56,167 bases of DNA, taken from the NCBI GenBank assembly GCA_035543015.1, contig DATKKG010000062.1:1-56167 (forward strand), read 5' to 3'. This stretch comes from DATKKG01 sp035543015. GTDB lineage: Archaea; Thermoproteota; Nitrososphaeria; Conexivisphaerales; DTJL01. Each line of letters starts with the position of its first letter. The stretch's first letter is position 1. Under the pieces are notes generated by a model. The model did no database searches, was not told the origin of the DNA, and was given only the letters and a program-made list of their open reading frames with translations. Made by a program: the position numbers and the translations under genes. This document shows, in pieces, positions 24,560 through 32,202 of the stretch.

Positions 24560-24787
24560 CTTCGTTCTCTCTATGATGAGAATGAACCTATCGCCTTGAT
24601 TCCTGCTCAGAACGATCTTCTGGTCAGCTTTCTCAGCCCATTTTTCTATGTCTTCCCGAGCGGCAGGAGTCCTGACCCAGATCTCAATGGAATCACCTAT
24701 CTCAATCTCCCTGATGGATGAGATGGCACGCAAGAGGGGCTCGGGACAAGGTCGGCTACGACAATCGAGTTTGCGGGTGACGGTCAA
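24557..24787 (-). CDS. TusA/SirA-like sulfur-carrier protein
   Basis: A 76-residue protein with the TusA fold: KLDCRSRPCPEPLLRAISSI holds the conserved CPxP motif (Cys in PCPEPLL), and the rest (GDSIEIWVRTPAAREDIEKWAEKADQKIVLSRNQGDRFILIIER) gives the expected beta-alpha-beta-beta pattern. TusA-like proteins carry persulfide sulfur on the motif cysteine to partners such as DsrE or tRNA thiolation enzymes, but no such partner is in this window. The start is TTG at 24787. It stands between repeat copies 2 and 3 in a low-density island. Confidence 0.8.
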   Translation of the reverse strand: MTVTRKLDCRSRPCPEPLLRAISSIREIEIGDSIEIWVRTPAAREDIEKWAEKADQKIVLSRNQGDRFILIIERTK

Positions 24788-24890
24788 GGGTGGGCCATGA
24801 AAGGCGAAAGCCTGTTGAGATAAGGTTAGTGGTTGTCAAAAGGGCTCGGCGTGGAGTGAACAAATCGCCGATTCGAGATTATTCGTAAGT

Positions 24891-24921
24891 ACGTGGGCTT
24901 GGACCCACGAAAAATGGGCTA
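24891..24921. repeat. dispersed ~28-bp repeat, copy 3
   Basis: ACGTGGGCTTGGACCCACGA followed by AAAATGGGCTA. In this copy CGTGGG and CCCACG form a perfect 6-bp hairpin with a 6-nt loop; copies 1 and 2 keep only part of the stem. It lies in the 209-nt gap before the TadA-like gene with no coding gene next to it. Confidence 0.6.
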
Positions 24922-24969
24922 AATGAATGAAAGGAGTCATCGAGCAGGGGAATCCAGGCTTTTACGGGT

Positions 24970-24978
24970 CTATTTAAG
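24970..24978 (+). promoter_or_regulatory. TATA-like box of the TadA-type operon
   Basis: TATTTAAG at about 24971-24978 lies 22-26 nt before the GTG-ATG start pair at 24997/25000, the distance that gives a leaderless archaeal transcript. Confidence 0.6.
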
Positions 24979-24996
24979 AAAGCTCGCGTTCGCCCT

Positions 24997-26496
24997 GTGA
25001 TGAACTCATCACCTCGGCTTGGCAAGGTGAGCGTACCCAACATAAGCGTCCGAATAGAGATGACTCCGTCCCCGCCTTCGCTCCCTCTGCTCGATTCCTA
25101 CAGGGTTGGCCTCTACGAGATCAGGATATCAAGAATGGAGGGATCGGTCCTGTACTCGGCCTCGCTTCCGCCTGACTCCAGCTCGACCCTTCAGTCGGGA
25201 GCCAGCTGCCTCTCGGAGCTCGAGAGGGAGGAATGGGTACCATTGACCAGGCCTCTGAGCCTTGGGGACCTCATCTTTCAGGTGAGCGCGAGGCTCGCGC
25301 CGATGCTGGCCAGGGAGTCCCTGAGCCCCGCCATGGACTTGGCCGAGATGCTGGCCTATCAGTTCGTGGGGCTTCCCAGCCTTCATCCATTCTTCATTGA
25401 CGACCTTGTGGACGAGCTCTATCTCGACTCCCCTCACTCGACGCTCTACCTCGATCATCGTAGGCATGGCCGGTGCGACACCCCGGTCTTCATGTCAGCC
25501 CGCGAGCTGACGGCGCTTCGCACCCACCTTGAGATGTTCTGCGGAGAATCTCCTTCGCTGGAGCGACCGACCGTCAAGGGGGAGCTTCAGGTGGGCGGAC
25601 TCAGGCTGAGGGTGGGGATGGACAACCCTCCGTTGGCGCTCAACGGGGAGGCGATCCACGTCAGGAAGGTGGGAGCGAAGCCCTTCACCCTTCCTCAACT
25701 CGTGCTCGAGGGTACCATCGGGATCGAAGAGGCCTCCTTCCTGGCCGCCTGCCTGGCAGCCCCCGTCAACATCACCATAGTCGGGCCTTCCGGCTCTGGG
25801 AAGACCAGCCTCCTCAACGCGCTGGACGTCGCAGCGCCTCCCGAGTACCGCAGGATCTACGTTGAAGACGCCGTCGAGAGCCTCGACCTGTCAGGCTTCG
25901 GGTTCCATCAGTCCAAGCTGAGGGTGCCCCCGATCGAATCGGAGCTGGACGCGGGCGCCGGGAAGAGCATGGAGGTCCTCAAGTCACTCCACAAGACACC
26001 TGATATGCTCATTCTGGGCGAGATACAGAGTGAGGGCCACAGCAGGGCCCTCTTTCAGGCGCTCTCCTCGGGGATCAAGGGCCTCCAGACTTACCATGCC
26101 TCGGGCCCCGAGCAGGCGGTCAGGAGATGGACGCAGCTCCACGGGATCGCGCTGGTCCAGCTGGCAGACCTCGGCGTCCTGGTGACGCTGCTGAGGCCGA
26201 GCCCGCTTTCGTCCAAGAGGTACGTAACGAAGGTGAGCCAGGTCAACGAGAAGGGAGTCGTGGAGGACATCTTCAGCACGTCGCCTCCGTTCGAAAGACA
26301 TGAGAGGCTCATGGAGGTCCCTTCGACGAAGGCCTCACGAGAGACGGACTCGGCGCGTGGCGAAGGCTGGTTCGAGGAGAGCTTCGAGGGCTGCTTGGAG
26401 CGGCTGAACAGGGCCGTCGCAGAGAGGGCCACGGAGCTGGGCGACTTCCTGAGCTCGTATTGGAAGCCCAGGGGGAACGACGCGCATGTCGCTTGA
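24997..26496 (+). CDS. TadA/VirB11-type secretion ATPase
   Basis: A 499-residue ATPase of the type II/IV secretion superfamily. The N-terminal half is the variable dock domain. Walker A is GPSGSGKTS near residue 265, followed by the Asp box (IYVEDAVESLDL), and Walker B/His box region DMLILGEIQSEGHSRALFQALSSGIKGLQTYHA. Such enzymes power assembly of type IV pili, archaella or Tad pili from the cytoplasm. The C-terminal 90 residues (after VEDIFSTSPPF) are an extra helical tail. It is the first of five co-directional genes ending with a HerA-like ATPase, and it overlaps the next gene by 11 nt. Not an archaellum motor, as no other arl genes are present. Confidence 0.88.
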   Translation: MMNSSPRLGKVSVPNISVRIEMTPSPPSLPLLDSYRVGLYEIRISRMEGSVLYSASLPPDSSSTLQSGASCLSELEREEWVPLTRPLSLGDLIFQVSARLAPMLARESLSPAMDLAEMLAYQFVGLPSLHPFFIDDLVDELYLDSPHSTLYLDHRRHGRCDTPVFMSARELTALRTHLEMFCGESPSLERPTVKGELQVGGLRLRVGMDNPPLALNGEAIHVRKVGAKPFTLPQLVLEGTIGIEEASFLAACLAAPVNITIVGPSGSGKTSLLNALDVAAPPEYRRIYVEDAVESLDLSGFGFHQSKLRVPPIESELDAGAGKSMEVLKSLHKTPDMLILGEIQSEGHSRALFQALSSGIKGLQTYHASGPEQAVRRWTQLHGIALVQLADLGVLVTLLRPSPLSSKRYVTKVSQVNEKGVVEDIFSTSPPFERHERLMEVPSTKASRETDSARGEGWFEESFEGCLERLNRAVAERATELGDFLSSYWKPRGNDAHVA

Positions 26497-27139
26497 CCGA
26501 AGCGCGGCGAGGGCGCTCCTGGCGGTCGCCGCGACCGACGCAGCGGCGCTGGCGCTCGCCATCGGAGGACTGATCTCGATCTCCACGGTCTCCCTGCCGA
26601 TGCTCAACGTGGCCGTCGTCCTGGTCCTGAAACGTCGGAAGAGGAGCTCGCTCAAACAGATCAGGTCGCTGCCGGCGCTGGCCGCCGCAGGGACCATGGT
26701 CCTGCAGATAACGGGCTCCAGGACGCGCCTGGTCGAGATGCTGTCGAGCTCGTCCGTTGAGGGGATCGATGTCGCCTTCCTACGAGCCCTCTCCCTGTGC
26801 TACCGTGGGGCGGGGGTTGACGAAGCGATCTCCAGGGCCTCGAGTTCGCTGCCGTACAAGGGCCTGGGCAACGGGGTGAGAAGGATTCGGTCGGGGCTTG
26901 GGCTCGAGACCGTGAGGAGCGAGACCGCGGCCTCGGCCCTGGACCTGGACGGCTATTACGCCAAGGCACTCGGGTCGTTCGAGACAAGGGTCTCGGTGGT
27001 CCAGGGAATGGCCTTCTTTCTGCCGATGCTTGTCCTCATCACCTTCCCCCGGTATGCCTCGGGGGCTTTCGGGGCTTTCGCGGTTTCCTTCCTCGCTTTC
27101 TCGGCTATGAGATACCTCTCCGGATCGGTGGGGACCTGA
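26486..27139 (+). CDS. half-size TadB/TadC-like (T2SSF) membrane protein 1
   Basis: A 217-residue protein with two hydrophobic helices near the N-terminus (AVAATDAAALALAIGGLISI, LPMLNVAVVLVL) and two near the C-terminus (AFFLPMLVLITF, GAFAVSFLAFSAMRYL) around a helical cytoplasmic domain (MLSSSSVEGIDVAFLRALSLCYRGAGVDEAISRASSSLPYKGLGNGVRRIRSGLG). This resembles one half of the F-type platform protein that pairs with secretion ATPases. The family match is by layout and context, not by a clear signature. It overlaps the ATPase gene and precedes a second, similar protein. Confidence 0.65.
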   Translation: MSLDRSAARALLAVAATDAAALALAIGGLISISTVSLPMLNVAVVLVLKRRKRSSLKQIRSLPALAAAGTMVLQITGSRTRLVEMLSSSSVEGIDVAFLRALSLCYRGAGVDEAISRASSSLPYKGLGNGVRRIRSGLGLETVRSETAASALDLDGYYAKALGSFETRVSVVQGMAFFLPMLVLITFPRYASGAFGAFAVSFLAFSAMRYLSGSVGT

Positions 27140-27142
27140 AGG

Positions 27143-27814
27143 ATGGACTTTCTTAGGCTCTTCCTGCTGCTGGGGTCCTCGGGCTGTCTTGTCATTTGGT
27201 CGTGGCTTCGTCGACCGCCAGAAGAAATGGACCAGGAATGGCGGGACGCCGTCACTAGGGAGCTGGTGGCCGGGAGGAGCCTGGGATCCGCGATCATCGA
27301 CCAAAGGGGGGAGGGCGCGAGGGCCTCCATCCACGCGGCCTGCAGGGGCCTGGAGGTGAGGCCTGCACAGGACGGCACCTCGAGCTCCCTTCTTCTGGAG
27401 GCGACGGCCATGGCGAGACGAGTGTCCATGAAGAAGACGGAGGAAGCCGCCGCCGCCGTCAAGGAGGCTCTCGACTCCTTCGACGAGGACGAGATGCGCC
27501 TGGCGGAGATGGCATCTTCGGCCGCCTTCAGGGGGCTCGTCCTCTCTCTGGTGCTGTGCTTCGTGGTTCCATTCTTCGTCGACCTCCTTCCGCTCCTGGG
27601 CGTCCTGCAGAGCGGATCGTTCGCGCCGGCCCCCGTCGACCCCGTCCTGAAGGAGCTCGGAGTGGCGCTGGCGCTCGTTTCGTCGTACCATCTCTCCAAC
27701 GTCGCTTCGACGGGAGGACGGGGAAGGGAGTGGGGCACAATGGCCGCCTTCATGGGGGTGCTCTTCGTCTCCACGTCGCTGGCATCCTCGCTGCCCCTCC
27801 TGAGCGGTCCCTGA
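27143..27814 (+). CDS. half-size TadB/TadC-like membrane protein 2
   Basis: A 223-residue protein starting 3 nt after the previous gene. It has an N-terminal helix (LRLFLLLGSSGCLVIWSWL), a cytoplasmic helical domain (DAVTRELVAGRSLGSAIIDQRGEGARASIHAACRGL, then RVSMKKTEEAAAAVKEALDSFDEDE) and three hydrophobic helices at the end. By position it should be the partner of the preceding protein, the two together replacing the single two-domain TadC/ArlJ platform found in other archaea. No sequence motif proves it; the identification rests on gene order and topology. Confidence 0.6.
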   Translation: MDFLRLFLLLGSSGCLVIWSWLRRPPEEMDQEWRDAVTRELVAGRSLGSAIIDQRGEGARASIHAACRGLEVRPAQDGTSSSLLLEATAMARRVSMKKTEEAAAAVKEALDSFDEDEMRLAEMASSAAFRGLVLSLVLCFVVPFFVDLLPLLGVLQSGSFAPAPVDPVLKELGVALALVSSYHLSNVASTGGRGREWGTMAAFMGVLFVSTSLASSLPLLSGP

Positions 27815-27860
27815 AGGTCGTTATATGCGGCGAGCCGCTGGGACTCGGGTCAGATCTTCC

Positions 27861-28046
27861 ATGGACAGGAGAGCAGTTCAGCTGGTAGAAGAGGCACTGT
27901 TGCTCGTTGTTGCCATAATCACGCTTTCGCTCCTCGTGGGCGGCATCCAGGGGATCCTGACGAAGGCCGGCACCTTCACGGGTTCCATCTGGGACGACAT
28001 ATCCAAGGCTTTGGATGGGCTGTTCGGGTTCCTCTGGCACTGGTGA
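27861..28046 (+). CDS. mini type IV pilin (class III signal peptide, Glu at +5)
   Basis: A 61-residue protein MDRRAVQLVEEALLLVVAII followed by TLSLLVGGIQGILTKAG and a short tail rich in Trp and Phe (FGFLWHW). Read as a prepilin, a prepilin peptidase cut after RRA leaves VQLVE, putting Glu at +5 as in classical type IV pilins, followed by an unbroken hydrophobic helix. The start ATG at 27861 is preferred over the upstream frame because it places this short basic leader at the N-terminus; a TTATATG box lies some 35 nt before it. It sits between platform and HerA-like genes and is the probable filament subunit. Confidence 0.7.
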   Translation: MDRRAVQLVEEALLLVVAIITLSLLVGGIQGILTKAGTFTGSIWDDISKALDGLFGFLWHW

Positions 28047-28052
28047 CATGGC

Positions 28053-29741
28053 TTGCTCAGGCTCCCTCTCATCGGCAGGAGTGAGAAGGAGGCCAGGCTA
28101 GAGCAGGGCCGGTACCTGGTCCTGTCCGACGGATCCAGGGCCAGATGCCTCTCCTTCGTGAGGGTCAACGCAGTGGACGAAGAGCAGGACCGCTTCAGGA
28201 GGGGGGAGGAGTACGGAGACGCCCTGTATCACTCGAGGGTCAAGAGCTTCTACGCGGGGCTCTACAAGACGGGAACGCCCTTCATGTATCTCGTGCTGGC
28301 GCAGCCGGTCGACGGAGACTTCTTCCAGTACGAGTTCATCATCGGGACATGGGTGAACTGTGAAGAGGGGAGGATCGGTGAGGCCCTGGTCCGGCTGGAG
28401 CAGCAATGGCAGGCCCTCAACACCGCGATCACCGTGGCGAACCCCCACTGCCTGGCGCGCAGGGTCGAGAGAGCGGAGCTGAGGCGCCTTGCGGAGAACT
28501 TCATGTTCGCAGGCCACAAGCTCGGCGAGAGGTCTTCGATTGATGACCTGGCCCACTTCATGCCCATAAGCATGGGCTCGGTCGGGAGCAGCAGGACGGC
28601 GATCCCTCCTGAATTCCATGTGCCGTCAAGGCAGGAGGTCCACGCGGGGGGGATTTGCTTGGGCAGCGTCATATCGGCAGGGGTGAGGAAGCAGCCGTTC
28701 TCGCTTGACGTTGACGACGTCGGACGGCACATCTGCGTCCTCGGGATGACGGGCTCCGGGAAGACGACAACAGCCAAGGTCATGGCCAAGAGGCTTCTGG
28801 AGAGGGGTCTCCCCTTCATGGTCTTGGACACTCACAATGAGTATTCCTCGTTCGCGGGTGAGGTGGGAGCGGCGGTGGTCGCGCCCGGCAGAGATGAGTT
28901 CGTGCTCAACCCACTGGACCCCGTGGGCTCGAGGGACATCTCCGAGCACGCGGCCCTGGTCACGGACATCTTCTCCGACATCTACAGGTTCACCCACCCG
29001 CAGGCCTTCCTCTTCCGGGGAGCCGTGTTGAAGGTGCTCAGCGAGCCGGAGAAGGCCACGGGGTTCAGGCACGACATCGGAGGCCTCGTGGAGGCCATCG
29101 AGTCCTATCCGATCAAGTCGGCCTACGATAACGAAACCAAGCTGGCCCTCCTCAGGAGGCTCATCCCCCTGACCGAAGGACAGGGAGGGAGGTCGCTCTG
29201 CGGCAAGAACACGCTGGACGTGGCTGAGATGCTGTCCAGGCCGGCCGTGGTCGAGCTCGGGCATTTCAGAGACTCGGAGACGCGCTCCATATTCAGCAGC
29301 TTCCTCCTCAAGACGATCTACGACTACAGGCTGACCCAGAAACAGGCTGACCTCAGGCACGTGCTGCTCATCGAAGAAGCGAGGGCCATAGTCCCGGCCA
29401 GGAGGGCCGAGGACCCCCCTCAGGTTTCCGAGAAGCTCTCCGCAGAGCTGAGGAAGTTCGGGGAGGCGGTCGTCTACATCGCGCAGTTCCCTTCGCAGGT
29501 ATCCCTCGAGGCCATTAAGAACACCGGAGTCAAGATCTGCCACAGGATGTCCTGGGTGAGCGACACCAGGCTCATGGGCGACGTGATGAACCTGAACCCG
29601 GACCAGGTGAAGTACCTGTCGAACCTTTCCGTGGGCGAAGCCATCGTCTGCGTGTCGAGGCTCCAGAGCAGCGTCCTTGCGGCGGTCGAAGCCGAAGAGG
29701 TCCTTGGGGAAGGGACGAAAGCCATGCGACCGCCGAAGTGA
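28053..29741 (+). CDS. HerA/FtsK-superfamily ATPase (VirB4-like)
   Basis: A 562-residue ATPase. The first about 190 residues form an accessory region (YLVLADGSRA-like start, FYAGLYKTGTPFMYLVLAQ, LARRVERAELRRLAENF). Walker A is GMTGSGKTTTA near residue 232, then VLDTHNEYSSF, and Walker B HVLLIEEARAIVPARR near 436; the end (VGEAIVCVSRLQSS) is typical of HerA-like proteins. HerA proteins translocate DNA or, as in VirB4, drive secretion channels. TTG start 6 nt after the pilin gene makes co-transcription likely, so it is probably part of the same export machine. Confidence 0.8.
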   Translation: MLRLPLIGRSEKEARLEQGRYLVLSDGSRARCLSFVRVNAVDEEQDRFRRGEEYGDALYHSRVKSFYAGLYKTGTPFMYLVLAQPVDGDFFQYEFIIGTWVNCEEGRIGEALVRLEQQWQALNTAITVANPHCLARRVERAELRRLAENFMFAGHKLGERSSIDDLAHFMPISMGSVGSSRTAIPPEFHVPSRQEVHAGGICLGSVISAGVRKQPFSLDVDDVGRHICVLGMTGSGKTTTAKVMAKRLLERGLPFMVLDTHNEYSSFAGEVGAAVVAPGRDEFVLNPLDPVGSRDISEHAALVTDIFSDIYRFTHPQAFLFRGAVLKVLSEPEKATGFRHDIGGLVEAIESYPIKSAYDNETKLALLRRLIPLTEGQGGRSLCGKNTLDVAEMLSRPAVVELGHFRDSETRSIFSSFLLKTIYDYRLTQKQADLRHVLLIEEARAIVPARRAEDPPQVSEKLSAELRKFGEAVVYIAQFPSQVSLEAIKNTGVKICHRMSWVSDTRLMGDVMNLNPDQVKYLSNLSVGEAIVCVSRLQSSVLAAVEAEEVLGEGTKAMRPPK

Positions 29742-29749
29742 GCCCGGGT

Positions 29750-30310
29750 TCAGGACATGAACTTGAAGACGTCCTCCGGCCCCTTGATCAGGCTTAGCCA
29801 GTCCACCTGGCCGACAGGCTGTGCCCCCTTCAGGGACGCCTTCACGGCTGAGAGCGCGCGGGGGAGGTCCATTCCGGTCACGTCGACCTCCCTCACCTTC
29901 CCTCCGAAAGCCTGAAGCGCGGCGCCGAGGCAGGCGTCGAGGAACTCCGCGGTCAGGTTCTCCTTGGTCTTCTTGGCGCCGTAGCCCCTTTCTTCGTATC
30001 TCTTGGCCAGCACCAGGGGGTTGCATCTGAGCACCACCACTTTGTCCAGGAGCCTGGAAGGCACCGCCTCCGGGACGAAGACGCCGGAGATCACGAAGCC
30101 GCCCGCCGGGAGGAGCTTCGGCGCCGCCCTCCTGAAGCCGACGGCGTCCAGCTTGGGCTCTCCGCGACCCTCCTTCACCAGGAAGCCCGCGAGGCCGGCC
30201 ACTTCGTTCAGGTTCAGGCATGGGACCCCCATCTCCTCCGCCAGCGCCCGACCGATGGTCTTCTTACCCGTCGCTGGGCTTCCCGTGATGCCCACCCTGG
30301 AGGATCTCAC
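29750..30310 (-). CDS. adenylate kinase-like nucleotide kinase (Fap7/archaeal type)
   Basis: A 186-residue P-loop kinase. GITGSPATGKKTIGRALAEEMG is the Walker A loop; LDAVGFRRAAPKLLPAGGFVISGVF and VVVLRCNPLVLAKRYEERGYGAKKTKENLTAEF give the NMP-binding and lid regions typical of the archaeal AAA_18/Fap7 group. Fap7 (hCINAP) proteins are adenylate kinases that also act in small ribosomal subunit maturation. The last 40 residues extend beyond the usual core. It converges with the HerA-like gene. The family call is good; the substrate is inferred. Confidence 0.8.
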   Translation of the reverse strand: MRSSRVGITGSPATGKKTIGRALAEEMGVPCLNLNEVAGLAGFLVKEGRGEPKLDAVGFRRAAPKLLPAGGFVISGVFVPEAVPSRLLDKVVVLRCNPLVLAKRYEERGYGAKKTKENLTAEFLDACLGAALQAFGGKVREVDVTGMDLPRALSAVKASLKGAQPVGQVDWLSLIKGPEDVFKFMS

Positions 30311-30389
30311 AGACTGAAGCGGCTGGGCATTGGATTTAAGCGTTGAACATAGTGCCGCGCCGGCGCCCCGAACCAGCCGGCCTAGAAAC

Positions 30390-30497
30390 TCAATCGGAGC
30401 AGGCGATCTTGAAGCCGCAGTTCGTGCAGATGTCCTCGTTGCGGACTTCCTTCATTTCCTTTCCGCACACTGGGCAGACCTTCGTCTCCATTGCCAT
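30390..30497 (-). CDS. 35-residue zinc-ribbon miniprotein A
   Basis: The frame from ATG 30497 to TGA 30390-30392 gives MAMETKVCPVCGKEMKEVRN followed by EDICTNCGFKIACSD. Two CxxC pairs (CPVC, CTNC) make a complete zinc ribbon and there is little else. An AT-rich box (CTATATG) lies about 30 nt upstream. A paralogue of the same design lies 100 nt away on the same strand, which supports that both are expressed. Function unknown; such miniproteins may modulate larger complexes or act as zinc-dependent RNA/DNA binders. Confidence 0.65.
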   Translation of the reverse strand: MAMETKVCPVCGKEMKEVRNEDICTNCGFKIACSD

Positions 30498-30600
30498 GGT
30501 CACATGGCGCGTCTTGCCCTTTGAACATATAGCAAAATCAACCCAACGCGCTGTACGAAGGTGTCAATTTCGTAAGACATGGAGAGGGAACCGCGGGGTC

Positions 30601-30696
30601 TCAGAGGTCGGAGCAGTCCAGCCTGAAGCCGCAGTTCGGGCAGACCTCCTCGCAGTGCATCTCGAACATGATGGCGCCGCAGATCGGGCAGGGCAC
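30601..30696 (-). CDS. 31-residue zinc-ribbon miniprotein B
   Basis: GTG at 30696 opens a frame reading MPCPICGAIMFEMHCEEVCP followed by NCGFRLDCSDL, ending at TGA 30601-30603. It has the same CPxCG...CxNCGF...CSD pattern as miniprotein A. A TTAAAT box at about 30720-30727 lies 25-30 nt before the GTG, which fits a leaderless start. The zinc site is complete and the protein has no room for another domain. Function unknown. Confidence 0.65.
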   Translation of the reverse strand: MPCPICGAIMFEMHCEEVCPNCGFRLDCSDL

Positions 30697-30750
30697 GGCC
30701 CCGAGTCCTTCGGTGGAGCGATTTAAGGGAACCCGGGCTTCCTAGGCGGC

Positions 30751-31428
30751 CTAGATGGAGCGTCCGGCGGAGGACGCGCTCAGCCCTGGTATGGCGTACC
30801 GCCTTTCGAGGATCCTGCTGCCGCGCACTATGGCCAGCGTCGTGGCCAGGTAGATGAGGGCGATTATGCCGTAGACGGTCACGTACTGGAAGGTGCGGGA
30901 TCCAATCAGCGTTCCCACGCCGGTGAGCTCCTCGACGGTGACGAGGTATGCGATGGAGGAGTACTGGACGAGGTAGACGAGCTCGTTGGTCCAGGCGGGT
31001 ATCACCAGGCGAAGCGACTGTGGAAACACGACCGACATGATCGAACCGATCCTAGTCATGCCCACGGACAGCGCCGCCTCCATCTGTCCCGCCGGCACCG
31101 ACCTCATGGCCCCCCTGAAGTACTCCGCCTGGTAGGCAGCGCTGTTGAGGCCGAGGGCCACAATCGAAGCGGTGAGAGCGTCGAGGTTGATGCCCACCTG
31201 TGGAAGGGAGTAGTATATGATGAAGAGCTGGACGAGCATGGGGGTCCCCCGGATCACTTCGACATAGCCCGCCGCCAGCCACTTCAGGGGTCCCGATCCG
31301 AAGGTCTTGGCGAAGGAGATGGGCACGCCCAGGGCGAAGCCCAGCACGAAGCCTGCGACCGAAAGTATGAGAGTTGTCCCAAAGCCCTGGAGGAAAAGCG
31401 GGCCGTACTGCGTCAGGAAGTCCGCCAC
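30751..31428 (-). CDS. polar amino-acid ABC transporter permease
   Basis: A 225-residue HisM/GlnP-type permease with five hydrophobic helices. The EAA cytoplasmic loop is EAALSVGMTRIGSIMSVVFPQSLRLVIP, and YVEVIRGTPMLVQLFIIYY is the family's other hallmark. It forms the membrane channel with the second permease at 32202-32870. It is the last gene of a four-gene minus-strand operon: binding protein, permease, ATPase, permease, with 3-nt and 1-nt spacings. The substrate is probably a polar amino acid such as glutamine or arginine, which the sequence does not settle. Confidence 0.9.
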   Translation of the reverse strand: MADFLTQYGPLFLQGFGTTLILSVAGFVLGFALGVPISFAKTFGSGPLKWLAAGYVEVIRGTPMLVQLFIIYYSLPQVGINLDALTASIVALGLNSAAYQAEYFRGAMRSVPAGQMEAALSVGMTRIGSIMSVVFPQSLRLVIPAWTNELVYLVQYSSIAYLVTVEELTGVGTLIGSRTFQYVTVYGIIALIYLATTLAIVRGSRILERRYAIPGLSASSAGRSI

Positions 31429-31431
31429 CCC

Positions 31432-32202
31432 TCAATCGCCCTCCCTATGCTGCGAGCCGTAGAGGTCCTCCATCTTGCTGAGGAACCTCCTCGTCCTCTC
31501 CTCCTTCGGGCTGCTCAGGAGCGAGTCCGGAGGCCCGGACTCCAGGACCTTCCCCTGGTCCATGAATATTATCTCGTCAGCCACCTTCCTGGCGAAGCCG
31601 ATCTCGTGTGTGACGGCCAGCATGGTGGTATGGGATTCAGCCAGCTGTTCCATGACCCTGAGCACCTCTCCTATGAGTTCGGGGTCCAGGGCCGAAGTGG
31701 GCTCGTCCAGGAGTATTATCTTGGTCTTCATGGCGATGCTGCGGGCGATGGCCACTCGCTGCTGCTGGCCTCCGCTCAGCTGCGCCGGGAAGTGGCCGAA
31801 CAGGGACCTGTCGATCCCGACGTCGAGGAGGGCTTCGCTGGCCGCCCTGGTCGCCTCTTCAGGCTGCATCTTCTTGACCTTGACGAGTCCCAGCCGTATG
31901 TTGTCGATCGCCGTGAGGTGCATGAACAGATTGAAGCTCTGAAAGACGAAGCCTATCTCGCTCCTCACGGTGCTGAGCTTCACGCCTTTGGCAGTGATCT
32001 CCTGCCCATCCAGAAGGACCCTGCCTGAGTCCGGCTTCACAAGCAGGTTGATGCACCTGAGAAGCGTGCTCTTCCCTGCTCCGCTGGGGCCTATGATGAC
32101 CTTCGTCTGGCCTCTGTCCACCTTCAGGGAGGCCCCCTTCAGCACAGCAAGGTTCCCGAACTTCTTGTGGACGTCGTCGACTTCGAGGAGGGGTGCCGCC
32201 AT
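31432..32202 (-). CDS. polar amino-acid ABC transporter ATPase (GlnQ type)
   Basis: A 256-residue ABC ATPase. Walker A is GPSGAGKST, the signature LSGGQQQRVAIARSIAM, Walker B ILLDEPTSALDPELIGEV, and the switch histidine lies in AVTHEIGFA. FVFQSFNLFMHLTAIDNI is the Q-loop region typical of GlnQ/HisP proteins. It drives import through the two flanking permeases at the cytoplasmic face. The ATG at 32202 shares one base with the stop of the upstream permease, consistent with coupled translation. Confidence 0.93.
   Translation of the reverse strand: MAAPLLEVDDVHKKFGNLAVLKGASLKVDRGQTKVIIGPSGAGKSTLLRCINLLVKPDSGRVLLDGQEITAKGVKLSTVRSEIGFVFQSFNLFMHLTAIDNIRLGLVKVKKMQPEEATRAASEALLDVGIDRSLFGHFPAQLSGGQQQRVAIARSIAMKTKIILLDEPTSALDPELIGEVLRVMEQLAESHTTMLAVTHEIGFARKVADEIIFMDQGKVLESGPPDSLLSSPKEERTRRFLSKMEDLYGSQHREGD

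Noticed and set aside
24997..26496. Archaellum motor ArlI
   Set aside because: No archaellin, arlH or other arl gene nearby, and the platform gene is split, so a generic TadA/VirB11 label is safer.
28626..30221. 531-residue minus-strand open frame antisense to the HerA-like gene
   Set aside because: Low-complexity composition with no motif; both the HerA-like and adenylate-kinase-like genes in the area have clear motifs in other frames.
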